Assembly (NCBI RefSeq): GCF_015159745.1
Contig: NZ_JADDOJ010000015.1
Location: 1 to 61,333 of the forward strand
Length of the DNA stretch: 61,333 bases
Source: Ramlibacter aquaticus
GTDB taxonomy: Bacteria > Pseudomonadota > Gammaproteobacteria > Burkholderiales > Burkholderiaceae_C
Direction of reading: 5' to 3'
Shown here piece after piece: positions 32,590-42,668 of this stretch. A program made the position numbers and the translations under genes. Numbering within the stretch: position 1 is the stretch's first letter; each line of letters opens with the position of its first letter. The notes under the pieces were generated by a model. It did no database searches. It was not told the origin of the DNA and saw nothing but the letters and a program-made list of their open reading frames with translations.

Positions 32590-33291
32590 TCAGGCGCCCT
32601 GCCCCAGCCACTCGCACAGCTGCGTCAGCGACGCGACCTGCGGCGGGGCCTCGCCCTCGTGCGGCCAGGGGTGGCCACCGCGGTTCAGCCAGACCGCCTG
32701 CATGCCCGCCTGCACCGCCCCCAGGGCGTCCAGGGTGGCGTCGTCGCCCACGTGCAGCACCTCGTGGGCCTGCGCCTGGGCCGCCCCGGCCGCGGCGTGG
32801 AAGATGCGCGGATCGGGCTTGCCGACGCCGAACTCGCGCGCCGACAGCGAAGCGCCGAAGAAGGCCGACAGGCCCACCCGCGCCAGGTCCGCGTTGCCGT
32901 TTGAGACGCTCACCAGCGGCCAGCGGCGCGAGAGGAATTCCAGCGCCGGCAGGGCATCCTCGTACAGCTCCACCCGCTGGCGCTCGGCGAAGAAGGCCTC
33001 GAAGGCCGCTTCGGCCAGCAGCGGGTCCTCGCCGGCCCGCAGCAGGGCCAGGCGGATGGACTCGCGCCGCAGCGCGCTCAGGTCGTTGCGCAGGTCGGGG
33101 CGGCGGCTCGCCATGTGTTCCCGGATCTCGCGCAGCGCGGCCGGGCTGGAAAACAGGGCCGCAGCCATGGGCGCGTGCTCGGCGAGCCAGTCGTGGAGCA
33201 CCTTCTCGGCGCGTTCGATCGTGGGCCAGATCGGCCACAGGGTGTCGTCAAGGTCCAGGCTGATGGCCTTGATTCTCGTCGGGTCCAGCAT
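32590..33291 (-). CDS. HAD superfamily hydrolase
   Basis: The 233-residue protein has haloacid dehalogenase-type motif I DLDDTLWPIW (nucleophile Asp13, Asp15), motif II SNGNADL, a Lys in GVGKPDPRIF and motif IV HVGDDATLDALGA. Family members are mostly small-molecule phosphatases; the substrate is unknown. The ATG at 33291 is only 17 bp from the divergent hemH ATG, with a TATTCT hexamer 7 nt upstream and no Shine-Dalgarno sequence, suggesting a leaderless message. Confidence 0.88.
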   Translation of the reverse strand: MLDPTRIKAISLDLDDTLWPIWPTIERAEKVLHDWLAEHAPMAAALFSSPAALREIREHMASRRPDLRNDLSALRRESIRLALLRAGEDPLLAEAAFEAFFAERQRVELYEDALPALEFLSRRWPLVSVSNGNADLARVGLSAFFGASLSAREFGVGKPDPRIFHAAAGAAQAQAHEVLHVGDDATLDALGAVQAGMQAVWLNRGGHPWPHEGEAPPQVASLTQLCEWLGQGA

Positions 33292-33308
33292 GGCGGCGAG
33301 AATAGCGC

Positions 33309-34412
33309 ATGGCCCCGTCCCCCCGTTATCGACCCGAACCCGCATTCCGCCACGGCCGCGAGGCCACCACCGGCCTGCTGTTCTGCAACCTGGGCACCCC
33401 GGATGCGCCCACCACGCCGGCGGTCCGGCGCTACCTGCGGGAATTCCTTTCCGACCCGCGGGTGGTTGAAATCCCGCGCCTGCTCTGGCTGCCGCTGCTG
33501 CACGGCATCATCCTGCCGCTGCGGTCCTCGCGCTCGGCCGCCAAGTACGCCAGCATCTGGGACCCGAAGGGCTCGCCGCTGGCGCTGTGGTCCGCCCGCC
33601 AGGCCGGGCTGCTGCAGGACTGGCTGGACGCGCGCGGCCATCGCGTGATGGTGCGCCACGCGATGCGCTACGGCACCCCCAGCATCGCCGCCGAACTGGA
33701 CGCCCTCAAGGCCGCCGGTGCCAAGCGCATCCTGGTGCTCACCGCCTACCCCCAATATTCCGGCACCACCACCGCCAGCGTGTTCGACGCCGTGGGCGAC
33801 TGGGCCCGTTCCACGCGCCACCTGGCCGACCTGCGCCTGTGCAGCCGCTACCACGACCAGCCCGCCTACATCGACGCCCTGGCCGCGCGCATCCGCGATC
33901 ACTGGGCGGCGAACGGCCAGGCCGAGCACCTGGTGCTCAGCTTCCACGGCGTGCCGCGCCGCACCCTGGACCTGGGCGACCCCTACCACTGCGAATGCCT
34001 GAAGACCGCGCGGCTGCTGGCCGAGCGGCTGGGGCTGGCACGCGATCGCTACACCGTCACCTTCCAGTCGCGCTTCGGCAAGGCCGAATGGCTGCAGCCC
34101 TACACCGAGCCCACGGTGCGCGAACTGGCCCGCAAGGGCGTGCGTTCCCTGGACGTGGCCTGCCCCGGCTTCACCAGCGACTGCCTGGAGACGCTGGAGG
34201 AGATCGGCATGGAGGTGCGCGACGCGTTCCTGGAGGAAGGCGGCACCGAGTACCGCTACATCCCCTGCCTGAACGACCAGCCGGCCTGGATCGACGCCCT
34301 GGGGCAGCTCGCGCTGGACCAGCTGGCCGGCTGGCCGACACAGGACGCGCCCGACACGGCCGCACTGGCCGCCAGCGCCGAGCGTGCCCTGGCCCTGGGC
34401 GCCGAGGCCTGA
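33309..34412 (+). CDS. hemH: ferrochelatase
   Basis: HemH inserts ferrous iron into protoporphyrin IX, the last step of haem synthesis. The 367-residue protein has GLLFCNLGTPDAP, the PQYSGTTTASVFD segment, and LVLSFHGVPRRTLDLGDPY with the catalytic His, then VTFQSRFGKAEWLQPYTEPT and DVACPGFTSDCLETLEEIG; all are family signatures. The start ATG 33309 follows a GAGAAT hexamer by 5 nt, with no ribosome-binding site. It is divergent from the HAD gene. Confidence 0.95.
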   Translation: MAPSPRYRPEPAFRHGREATTGLLFCNLGTPDAPTTPAVRRYLREFLSDPRVVEIPRLLWLPLLHGIILPLRSSRSAAKYASIWDPKGSPLALWSARQAGLLQDWLDARGHRVMVRHAMRYGTPSIAAELDALKAAGAKRILVLTAYPQYSGTTTASVFDAVGDWARSTRHLADLRLCSRYHDQPAYIDALAARIRDHWAANGQAEHLVLSFHGVPRRTLDLGDPYHCECLKTARLLAERLGLARDRYTVTFQSRFGKAEWLQPYTEPTVRELARKGVRSLDVACPGFTSDCLETLEEIGMEVRDAFLEEGGTEYRYIPCLNDQPAWIDALGQLALDQLAGWPTQDAPDTAALAASAERALALGAEA

Positions 34413-34440
34413 GCCCTACCCGGCCGGCCGCGCGGCCCCC

Positions 34441-35343
34441 TCAGGGGAAGGCCGCGGCGCCGGCGCCGCTGGCGCGCATCTCCTGCCGGTCGATGAAGCC
34501 GGCCACCAGGTCCAGCTGCTCGGGCACGTTCAGCGCGGGCGCGTGGCCGCAGCCCGGCACCTCCACCACCTGCAGCAGGCCGCGCGCGCCGGGACCGCGC
34601 CGCCCCATCTCGGCCACGGTGTCGCTCAGCACCAGGTCGGACTCGGCCCCGCGCAGGCACAGCACCGGGACCTGGATCGCGTCGTAGTGCGGCCAGATGC
34701 GGTAGTCGTCCGCATGGTCGGTGAACTGGCGGACCATCTGCGGGTCGTAGTGCGGCGTCACGCGCCCGTCCGGCAGGCGGCGCATCGAGCTCTCCGCCAG
34801 CCGCCGCCACTGCGCGTCGCTCAACCAGCCGAAGGGCCGGTAGACCTGCCGGAAGAAGGCCTCCAGCTGCGCCATGGTGTCGAAGGCCGGCGGGCTGCCG
34901 GCATAGGCCTTGATGCGCTCCAGCGCGGGGGCCGCGAGCTCGGGCGCGTTGTCGTTGAGCACCAGGCTGGCGACGCGGCCGGCCAGCCGCGGCTCGGCCA
35001 GGCCCGCCGCGGCCACAGTGCCGATCGCCCCGCCCATGGAGGTGCCCACCCAGTGCACGCGCGCCACGCCGAGCTGGTCCAGCAGGTCGGCTGCGATGCG
35101 GGCGTAGAAGCCCAGCGTGTACTCCACCCCGGGGTCGGGGCTCCACTGGCTCAGGCCCCGGCCCAGGGTGTCCGGGCACAGCACCCGGAAACGGGGCGCG
35201 AGGTGGGCCGCCAGCTCGTCGAAATCGCGCCCCGTGCGGGCCAGGCCGTGCCAGGCCAGGACGACGGGCGCATCGGCCGGGCCCCAGTCCATCAGGTGGA
35301 TCTCGCGGCCGGCGCAACTCAGGTAGCGGGACATCGGTGGCAT
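34441..35343 (-). CDS. alpha/beta-fold hydrolase, last gene of the ABC transporter operon
   Basis: The 300-residue protein has the oxyanion motif HGLARTG, nucleophile elbow GTSMGG (Ser102), a probable acid in ESDLVL and the catalytic His in GCGHAPAL. It resembles soluble ester, lactone or amide hydrolases. It starts 10 nt after the livM-like gene and shares its strand, so it is probably co-transcribed and may act on the imported compound; that link is inference. ATG 35343 or ATG 35334 (MSRYLSC) may be the start. Confidence 0.85.
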   Translation of the reverse strand: MPPMSRYLSCAGREIHLMDWGPADAPVVLAWHGLARTGRDFDELAAHLAPRFRVLCPDTLGRGLSQWSPDPGVEYTLGFYARIAADLLDQLGVARVHWVGTSMGGAIGTVAAAGLAEPRLAGRVASLVLNDNAPELAAPALERIKAYAGSPPAFDTMAQLEAFFRQVYRPFGWLSDAQWRRLAESSMRRLPDGRVTPHYDPQMVRQFTDHADDYRIWPHYDAIQVPVLCLRGAESDLVLSDTVAEMGRRGPGARGLLQVVEVPGCGHAPALNVPEQLDLVAGFIDRQEMRASGAGAAAFP

Positions 35344-35353
35344 GGCGGGCTCC

Positions 35354-36406
35354 TCAGGACTTGGGCAGCGCGCCCGTGCGAAGGCGGCCGACGATACCGG
35401 TGGGGAAGTGGTAGACGGAGAGCACGAACAGCAGGCCCAGCCACAGCAGCCAGCGGTCCGGCGAGAGCAGCGCGGCCAGCCAGGGCAGGCCGGACGCGGC
35501 CTCGCTGGCCTGCCGCAGCAGGTCCTGCAGGTAGCTCTGGGCGACGATGAAGAGGCCGGCGCCCACGGCGGCGCCGTAGATCGTGCCCATGCCGCCGATG
35601 ACCACGATCAGCAGCACGTCCAGCATGATCTCGAAGGACAGCGAGGTGTCCGGGCCGTTGTAGCGCAGCCAGACCGCCAGCATGGCGCCGGCCAGCGTGG
35701 CGAACAGGGCCGACAGGATGCTGGACAGCGTGCGGAACCAGACCACCCGGTAGCCGATGGCCTCGGCGCGGAACTCGTTCTCGCGGATCGCCTGCAGCAC
35801 GCGGCCGAAGGGCGAATTGACGATGCGCAGCATGGCCAGCACCAGCACCACGCCCAGCGCGAAGAGGAGCCAATAGCACAGCAGGCGGCCGTCGATGCTG
35901 GGCGTGAGCTCGAAGGACGGCGAGAGCAGCTCGGGCATGCGGAAGGTGAGCCCGTCCTCGCCGCCGGTCAGGTCCGACAGCTGCGAGGCCAGGGTCTGGA
36001 AGGCGGCCGCCACGGCCAGCGTGATCATGGAAAAGAAGATCGCGCGCACGCGCAGCGAGAACAGGCCCACCAGCAAGGCCAGCACGAAGGACAGCGCCAG
36101 CGCCGCCGCCAGGCCGACGGCCAGCGCGCCCCAGCCCGCGCCCATGCGCGAGGACGCGATCGCGATGCCGTAGGCGCCGATGCCGAAGAACATGGTGTGG
36201 GCGAAGCTCACGATGCCGGTGTAGCCCAGCAGCAGGTCGAAGCTGGCGACCAGCACCACGAAGACGATCACCTTGGCGGCCACGTTCAGGGCCTTCACAC
36301 CGGGGAAGATGAAGGGCGTGAAGGCGAGCGCCAGCAGCAGCGCCACCAGGAGGACAGCCAGCAGGCGGCTGCGCGGCAGGTCGTGCGAGAGGATGCGGCC
36401 CAGCAT
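35354..36406 (-). CDS. livM: branched-chain amino acid-type ABC transporter permease, LivM family
   Basis: The 350-residue membrane protein has about eight to ten hydrophobic segments and the LivM-type motifs LNVAAKVIVFVVLVASFDLLLGYTG (in part), GIVSFAHTMFFGIGAYG and the cytoplasmic EAA-like loop ILSALFATLAGAMLAVW. It pairs with the LivH-type permease encoded 2 nt upstream. Family members carry branched-chain amino acids, but many paralogues take up amides, aromatic acids or urea, so the substrate is open. Confidence 0.9.
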   Translation of the reverse strand: MLGRILSHDLPRSRLLAVLLVALLLALAFTPFIFPGVKALNVAAKVIVFVVLVASFDLLLGYTGIVSFAHTMFFGIGAYGIAIASSRMGAGWGALAVGLAAALALSFVLALLVGLFSLRVRAIFFSMITLAVAAAFQTLASQLSDLTGGEDGLTFRMPELLSPSFELTPSIDGRLLCYWLLFALGVVLVLAMLRIVNSPFGRVLQAIRENEFRAEAIGYRVVWFRTLSSILSALFATLAGAMLAVWLRYNGPDTSLSFEIMLDVLLIVVIGGMGTIYGAAVGAGLFIVAQSYLQDLLRQASEAASGLPWLAALLSPDRWLLWLGLLFVLSVYHFPTGIVGRLRTGALPKS

Positions 36407-36408
36407 GG

Positions 36409-37389
36409 CTATTTCGACAGCGAGTACACGCCCTGGGGCCGCCACAGCAGGATGGCCATCATGAGCGCGATGTTGGAGAAGAGCGCCGCCTTGGGCACCA
36501 GGAAGCCGGTGTAGTTGGCCGTCAGGCCCACCAGCAGCGCGCCCACCAGCGCGCCGGTGGTCGAGCCCAGGCCGCCGATGATGAGCACGATGAAGATCAG
36601 CACGTTCACCTGCGCGCCCATCTGCGGCACCACGTTCTGCTGGTACAGGCCCCACATCACGCCGCCCAGGCCCGCCAGCGCACTGCCGACCACGAACACG
36701 CCGATGAACAGCCGGCGGATGCGGTAGCCCAGGGCCTCCACCATCTCGCGGTCCTGCACGCCGCCGCGGATCAGCAGGCCGACCTTGGTGCGCGTGAGCA
36801 CCCACAGCAGCACGGCGAACACCAGCACGCCCACCACCATGGCGAACAGCCGGTACTTCTCGATGGCCGCGTCGCCCAGGAAGATCGACCCGCGCATGCC
36901 CTCGGGCAGCGGCAGCGGGATCTGCAGCGGCCCCCAGATCACCTTGATCAGCTCCTCGCCGATGATCATGCCGCCCATGGTGATCAGGATCTGCTTGAGG
37001 TGGTTGCCGTACACCGGGCGCACGATGAAGCGCTCGAAGGCCAGGCCCAGGCCGCCGGCCACGGCCATGGCCACCAGCATGGCGGGGAGCACGGCAAGCA
37101 GGTTGACCCACAGGCTTTGTGAGCCGGTGTAGTCGCCCATGCTGCCGAGCACACTCGTCGCGATGAACGCGCCCAGGGCGATGAACACCCCATGGCCGAA
37201 GTTCAGCACGTCCATCAGGCCGAAGACCAGGGTCAGGCCCGAGGCGATGATGAAGATGATCATGCCCATCGCGAGGCCGGCCACGGTGAGCGTGAGCCAG
37301 GTCGAGCCCGAGCCGATGAAGGGGAAGACCGCCAGCGCGAGCGCGGGCACCAGGGCCAGGGGCTTCCAGTCGAGGTCGGTGCTTTTCAC
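36409..37389 (-). CDS. livH: branched-chain amino acid-type ABC transporter permease, LivH family
   Basis: The 326-residue permease has the LivH signatures IIASGLTLVFGLMDVLNFGHG and GGLGSTTGALVGALLVGL and several membrane helices. The start is GTG at 37389, which overlaps the stop of the ATPase gene upstream (GTGA); no ATG exists before the first helices, so the longer frame to 37950, which runs antiparallel in frame to livF, is not coding. The LivF-LivH-LivM gene order is less usual than H-M-G-F. Confidence 0.9.
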   Translation of the reverse strand: MKSTDLDWKPLALVPALALAVFPFIGSGSTWLTLTVAGLAMGMIIFIIASGLTLVFGLMDVLNFGHGVFIALGAFIATSVLGSMGDYTGSQSLWVNLLAVLPAMLVAMAVAGGLGLAFERFIVRPVYGNHLKQILITMGGMIIGEELIKVIWGPLQIPLPLPEGMRGSIFLGDAAIEKYRLFAMVVGVLVFAVLLWVLTRTKVGLLIRGGVQDREMVEALGYRIRRLFIGVFVVGSALAGLGGVMWGLYQQNVVPQMGAQVNVLIFIVLIIGGLGSTTGALVGALLVGLTANYTGFLVPKAALFSNIALMMAILLWRPQGVYSLSK

Positions 37390-38150
37390 AGCGACAGTCC
37401 CAGCAGCGAGCGCTGCAACCCAGTGTCCTCGGCCAGCTCGCGCATGGCCCCGGCGTGGACCACCACACCGTTGTCCATCACGGCCACGCCGTCGCCCAGC
37501 CGCTTGGCGAAGTTGATGTTCTGCTCCACCAGCAGCAGCGTGACGCCGCTGCGCTTGAGTTCGGCGAAGGCCTCGATCATGTTGTTGATCATCACGGGCG
37601 CGAGGCCCTTGCTGGGCTCGTCGATCACCAGCAGCTCCCGCGGCTCGACGATGGCGCGCGAGACCGCCAGCATCTGCTTCTGGCCGCCCGAGAGCTTGCC
37701 CGCCGGGTGGTTCCAGAACTTCTTCACCGCCGGGAACAGGCCGAAGATCCACTCCAGGCGCTGGGTGTCCACCTGCTCGATGCGGCGCGCGCCGCGCGCG
37801 GCCAGCAGCATGTTCTCCTTCACCGTGAGGTCGGCGAAGATGCCCATGTTCTCGGGCACGTAGGCGATGCCCAGGCCCGCCACCTGGGGCGTGGGCAGGG
37901 CCGTGATGTCGCGGCCGGCGAAGGCGATGCGGCCCTGCGAGGCCCGCCACAGGCCGAGGATGGTGCGCAGGGTGGTCGTCTTGCCGGCGCCGTTGCGGCC
38001 CAGCAGCATGGTGAGCTCGCCGCGCGGCACCGAGAGATCGACGCCGTGCAGGATGTGGTACGCCCCGATGTGCGTGTGCACGCCTTCCAGCGTGAGCAGC
38101 GGCTCGCCGCGCACGGGGCCTGCCGTGGGGGACGCGGTGGCAGCGCTCAT
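37386..38150 (-). CDS. livF: ABC transporter ATP-binding protein, LivF family
   Basis: The 254-residue ATPase has Walker A GRNGAGKTT, the Q-loop region, signature LSGGQKQML, Walker B LLVIDEPSKGL and the switch His region LLVEQNINFA. It carries an N-terminal extension of about 15 residues compared with LivF. ATGA overlaps link it to livG upstream and GTGA to livH downstream, so the three are translationally coupled. Confidence 0.92.
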   Translation of the reverse strand: MSAATASPTAGPVRGEPLLTLEGVHTHIGAYHILHGVDLSVPRGELTMLLGRNGAGKTTTLRTILGLWRASQGRIAFAGRDITALPTPQVAGLGIAYVPENMGIFADLTVKENMLLAARGARRIEQVDTQRLEWIFGLFPAVKKFWNHPAGKLSGGQKQMLAVSRAIVEPRELLVIDEPSKGLAPVMINNMIEAFAELKRSGVTLLLVEQNINFAKRLGDGVAVMDNGVVVHAGAMRELAEDTGLQRSLLGLSL

Positions 38151-38938
38151 GCGCCCTCCCCTTGCACCGCCCCGGCGTCCGCGGGGATGCCCAGGTAGGC
38201 TTCCTGCACCACCGGCGAGGCGATCACCGTCGCCGGGTCGCCGTCAGCCACCAGGGTGCCGTTGTGCAGCACGATGATGCGGTCGGCCAGCTCGCGCACC
38301 ACGTCCATCTTGTGCTCCACCAGCAGGATGGTCTTGCTGCGGTCCGCCTTGAGGCGGCGCACCAGGTCCAGGATGACGGGCGCCTCGGCCGCATTCATGC
38401 CCGCGGTCGGCTCGTCGAACATATAAACCTGCGGGTCCAGCGCCATCAGCAGGGCGACCTCCAGCTTGCGCTGGTCGCCGTGCGGCAGGTTGGCCACCAG
38501 CTCGTGCTCGCGGCCGGCCATGGCCACCGCATGCAGGATCGCGTCGGCGCGCTCGCGCACCGCGCGGTGGTCGCTCCACACGCTCCACAGGTTGCGGCCG
38601 CGCCGGTGCGGGCCGTCGGTGGCCGCCTGCACGGCGAGGCGCACGTTCTCCAGCACCGGCAGGTGCGGGAACAGGTTGGTCAGCTGGAAGGCCCGCCCCA
38701 GGCCGGCGCGGGTGCGCGCCGAGGCCGGCAGGTGGGTGAGGTCGCGCCCGCCCAGGCTCACGCGGCCGGCGCTCGCGCGCAGCTGCCCGGAGATCAGGTT
38801 GAAGTAGGTCGTCTTGCCGGCACCGTTGGGGCCGACGATGGCCGTGAGCGTGCCCGGCTCGAAGGCGCAGGTGACGCCGTTCACGGCCACGTGGCCGCCG
38901 AAGCGCACGGTCAGGTCATGGGTCGCAAGCTGGCTCAT
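38147..38938 (-). CDS. livG: ABC transporter ATP-binding protein, LivG family
   Basis: The 263-residue ATPase has Walker A GPNGAGKTT, the LivG-type segment GRAFQLTNLFPHLPVLENV, a signature replaced by LPHGDQRKLEVAL (normal for LivG-like proteins), Walker B VYMFDEPTAGM and the switch region LLVEHKMDVV. The ATG at 38938 begins MSQLATHDLTV. It lies 100 nt downstream of the binding-protein gene and overlaps livF by 4 nt. Confidence 0.92.
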   Translation of the reverse strand: MSQLATHDLTVRFGGHVAVNGVTCAFEPGTLTAIVGPNGAGKTTYFNLISGQLRASAGRVSLGGRDLTHLPASARTRAGLGRAFQLTNLFPHLPVLENVRLAVQAATDGPHRRGRNLWSVWSDHRAVRERADAILHAVAMAGREHELVANLPHGDQRKLEVALLMALDPQVYMFDEPTAGMNAAEAPVILDLVRRLKADRSKTILLVEHKMDVVRELADRIIVLHNGTLVADGDPATVIASPVVQEAYLGIPADAGAVQGEGA

Positions 38939-39038
38939 GGGGTCCGGGTCGCGGGCCGTCCCGGCCCGCATGCGGTGGCGGGCCCGTCAGGCGTTTGCAC
39001 AGAGGGGGCGGAACGGGCGCCCGCAGGCGCCCGCCGGT

Positions 39039-40235
39039 TCAGCGCTTGTTGCGGATGGGCACGTCCATCTCGGACGGCTTGATCTCTTTGACCAGTTCCA
39101 GGTCAGCCAGCGCGCCGACCTTGGCCTTGGGCGAGACGCGGAAGTGGTACATGGACTGCATGGCCTGGTGGTCTTCCTTGCGGAAGGTCATGGTGCCCTT
39201 GGGCGTGTCGAAGCTCATGCCCTCCATGGCCGGGATCAGCTTGGCGGCCGTGGCGTCGCCGTTGGTCTTCTTGAGTGCCGTCACCACCGCCATCGCGGCC
39301 GAGAAGCCGCCGGCGGTGAAGAAGTCGGGCGGCGACTTGAAGCGGCTGTAGTGGTTGGTCACCAGCCACTGGTTGGCCGGGTTCTTGGGGAAGCCGAAGT
39401 AGTAGTAGCTCGCGCCTTCCATGCCGGGAAAGTTGTTGTAGGCCACCATGGCCGGCAGGATGTTCCCGCCAGTCACCACCTCGATGTTGTAGCGCTTCTT
39501 CAGGTCCAGGTCGGCCAGCTTGGCGAAGGGCGGGTTGGCACCCGCCCAGATGACGAAGATCACCTTGCGGCCGGGTTTGTCCTTCATCGCGTCGACGATG
39601 CGCTGAAAGCCCGCGGTGAAGTCGGTCGTGGTCGGCGGCAGGTACTCCTCGTGGACGATCTTGGCCTTCTTGAGCGCGTCCTTGAAGGCCTTCACGCCGT
39701 CACGGCCGAAGGCGTAGTCCTGCGCCAGGGTGGCGACCTGGGTGTCGGTCTGGTCCACCGTCACCGCGTTGGAGATCGCGTCCTGCGAGCTGCTGCGGCC
39801 GGTGCGGAAGATGTACTTGTTCCACTTGTCGCCGGTGATGGAGTCGGCCACGGCGGGTTCCACCAGCAGCACCTTCTTGTACTCCTCGGCCACCGGCAGC
39901 ATGGCCAGGGCCACGCCGGAGGACGTGGGGCCGATGGCCAGGTCGACCTTGTCGTCGGCATAGGCCGCGGCCAGCAGCGACTTGCCCAGGTCGGGCTTGC
40001 CCTGGTCGTCCTTTTCCAGCAGCACGATCTTGCGGCCGGCGACCATCATGGTGCCGCCCGTGGCGTACTCCAAGCCCATCTGCAGGCCGGTCTGGGTCTG
40101 CTTGCCGTAGGCCTCGAGCGGGCCGGTGCGGCTGTAGATGTGGGCGATCTTGATGTCCTTGGCCTGGCCGAAGGCGAGCGGGCTGGCCAGGGCGCAGGCG
40201 GCGGCCGCGAGCGCGACCCAGGTTCGACGGTTCAT
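39039..40235 (-). CDS. periplasmic substrate-binding protein of the ABC transporter (type 1 fold)
   Basis: The 398-residue precursor has a signal peptide (MNRRTWVALAAAACALASPL, cut after FGQA) and a periplasmic-binding-protein type 1 fold as in LivK-like proteins (IKIAHIYSRTGPLEAYGKQTQ; DLAIGPTSSGVALAMLPVAEE). The ligand cannot be read from sequence; the family binds amino acids, amides or aromatic acids. AGGAGA lies 7 nt before the ATG at 40235. It is the first gene of the operon, directly behind the sigma-54-type promoter at 40278-40293. Confidence 0.92.
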   Translation of the reverse strand: MNRRTWVALAAAACALASPLAFGQAKDIKIAHIYSRTGPLEAYGKQTQTGLQMGLEYATGGTMMVAGRKIVLLEKDDQGKPDLGKSLLAAAYADDKVDLAIGPTSSGVALAMLPVAEEYKKVLLVEPAVADSITGDKWNKYIFRTGRSSSQDAISNAVTVDQTDTQVATLAQDYAFGRDGVKAFKDALKKAKIVHEEYLPPTTTDFTAGFQRIVDAMKDKPGRKVIFVIWAGANPPFAKLADLDLKKRYNIEVVTGGNILPAMVAYNNFPGMEGASYYYFGFPKNPANQWLVTNHYSRFKSPPDFFTAGGFSAAMAVVTALKKTNGDATAAKLIPAMEGMSFDTPKGTMTFRKEDHQAMQSMYHFRVSPKAKVGALADLELVKEIKPSEMDVPIRNKR

Positions 40236-40277
40236 GCTTTGTCTCCTTGTGTGTCCAGTCCGTGGATGCACCGTGAT

Positions 40278-40293
40278 TGCACGCGCCGTGCCA
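40278..40293 (-). promoter_or_regulatory. sigma-54 (-24/-12) promoter of the ABC transporter operon
   Basis: On the minus strand TGGCACGGCGCGTGCA matches the consensus TGGCACG-N4-TTGCA at all but one position, with GG and GC separated by exactly 10 nt. The expected start of transcription is about 40266, some 30 nt before the binding-protein ATG. Confidence 0.82.
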
Positions 40294-40298
40294 CCTTG

Positions 40299-40310
40299 CA
40301 AGCCCTTGAT
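40299..40310 (-). promoter_or_regulatory. IHF-like site between enhancers and sigma-54 promoter
   Basis: ATCAAGGGCTTG on the minus strand matches the IHF consensus (WATCAANNNNTTR) except for the first base. Its position between promoter and activator sites is where a DNA bend is needed for looping. Confidence 0.5.
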
Positions 40311-40342
40311 CCGATTGACTATTTCAGCGACTCCTCCCGTGA

Positions 40343-40377
40343 TGTCTGAAAATCAGACAATCGAATATGCCTGAGTT

Positions 40378-40403
<26 letters not shown>
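40343..40403 (-). promoter_or_regulatory. three tandem 17-bp palindromes: enhancer sites for the sigma-54 activator
   Basis: The sites are TGTCTGAAAATCAGACA (40343-40359, perfect 7+3+7), TGCCTGAGTTTCAGACA (40368-40384, one mismatch) and TGTCTGCTTTTCAGACA (40387-40403, 6+5+6). They lie about 75-140 bp upstream of the predicted transcription start and overlap the 3' end of the activator gene. The repeated dyad is most simply the binding site of its Fis-type helix-turn-helix. Confidence 0.75.
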
Positions 40404-41853
<1,450 letters not shown>

Positions 41854-41924
41854 GGGCCCATGGTAGCGCCGCGCGTGCATGTGGATACCGCGCCGGACCC
41901 GGGCTCGCGCACAATCCGGGGCGC

Positions 41925-42350
41925 ATGGACCGACTGCGCATCGACAAGTGGCTCTGGGCCGCCCGCTTCTACAAGACCCGCACGCTCGCCGCCGAGGAGG
42001 TGGACCGCGGGCGCGTCACGGTCAACGGCCAGCCCGTGAAGCCGGCCCGTGAAGTGAAGGCGGGCGACACCGTGGCCGTGCGCATCGGCCCGGTGGAGCG
42101 CAGCGTCCTGGTGCGCGGGCTGTCGGCCCAGCGCGGACCGGCCCCCGTGGCGCAGCAGCTCTACGAGGAAACGGCGGACAGCGTGGCGGCGCGCGAGAGG
42201 GCCGCGGAGCAGCGCCGCCTGGCGCCCGAGCCGGCCCTGGCCATCACCCAGGGCCGCCCCACCAAGCGCGGCCGCCGCGAGCTCGACAGCGCGGCGGGGG
42301 GCTGGGGCGACCGCTGGAGCGCCACCCTGGACGACGACGCGGACCGCTGA
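41925..42350 (+). CDS. hslR: S4-domain RNA-binding protein, Hsp15 (HslR)-like
   Basis: The 141-residue protein begins with an S4 domain (MDRLRIDKWLWAARFYKTRT through GRVTVNGQPVKPAREVKAGD), then a basic helical tail ending PTKRGRRELD. Hsp15 binds stalled 50S subunits carrying nascent chains after heat shock and recycles them. The ATG follows CACAAT by 9 nt with no Shine-Dalgarno sequence. It is divergent from the sigma-54 activator gene. Confidence 0.88.
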   Translation: MDRLRIDKWLWAARFYKTRTLAAEEVDRGRVTVNGQPVKPAREVKAGDTVAVRIGPVERSVLVRGLSAQRGPAPVAQQLYEETADSVAARERAAEQRRLAPEPALAITQGRPTKRGRRELDSAAGGWGDRWSATLDDDADR

Positions 42351-42460
42351 GCGCGGGGCGCTGTCCGACGCGACTTGCTGGGCTGCGCTGTCACGGCGCT
42401 GACGTCCACCCTGGCCAGAATCCGTGGTTTTCGCAGTTCCAAGAAGACCAGGAGGATTCC

Positions 42461-42646
42461 ATGAAGCCCACCACCCAGCGCACCCTGTCCATCCTGCAGC
42501 GCCTGCCGGTCATCCTGGCCGTCACCGCGGCCTCGTACGGCCTCGCGCAGCCCCAGCCGGGCACCCGAAGCCAGGCCCACAGCTCGCAGGCCAGCGGGCA
42601 GCATGGCCCCCTGGCCGGCCAGCCGCTGCGAGCCCTGCCGCGCTGA
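42461..42646 (+). CDS. small exported peptide, unknown function
   Basis: This 61-residue product has a positively charged start (MKPTTQRTLSILQR), a hydrophobic stretch LPVILAVTAASYGLAQ resembling a signal peptide, and a Gln/Ser/His-rich mature part (SQAHSSQASGQHGPL). A strong AGGAGGA ribosome-binding site lies 5-7 nt before the ATG and a strong terminator follows the stop by 22 nt, so it is very likely a real, separately transcribed gene. I do not recognise the family. Confidence 0.6.
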   Translation: MKPTTQRTLSILQRLPVILAVTAASYGLAQPQPGTRSQAHSSQASGQHGPLAGQPLRALPR

Positions 42647-42668
42647 ACCGGCCGCGCGCCACCCGACC

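Noticed and set aside
35354..40235. Urea (Urt) transporter
   Set aside because: Gene order and lack of urease genes do not fit, and the binding protein start and middle segments look LivK-like, so only the broader family is claimed.
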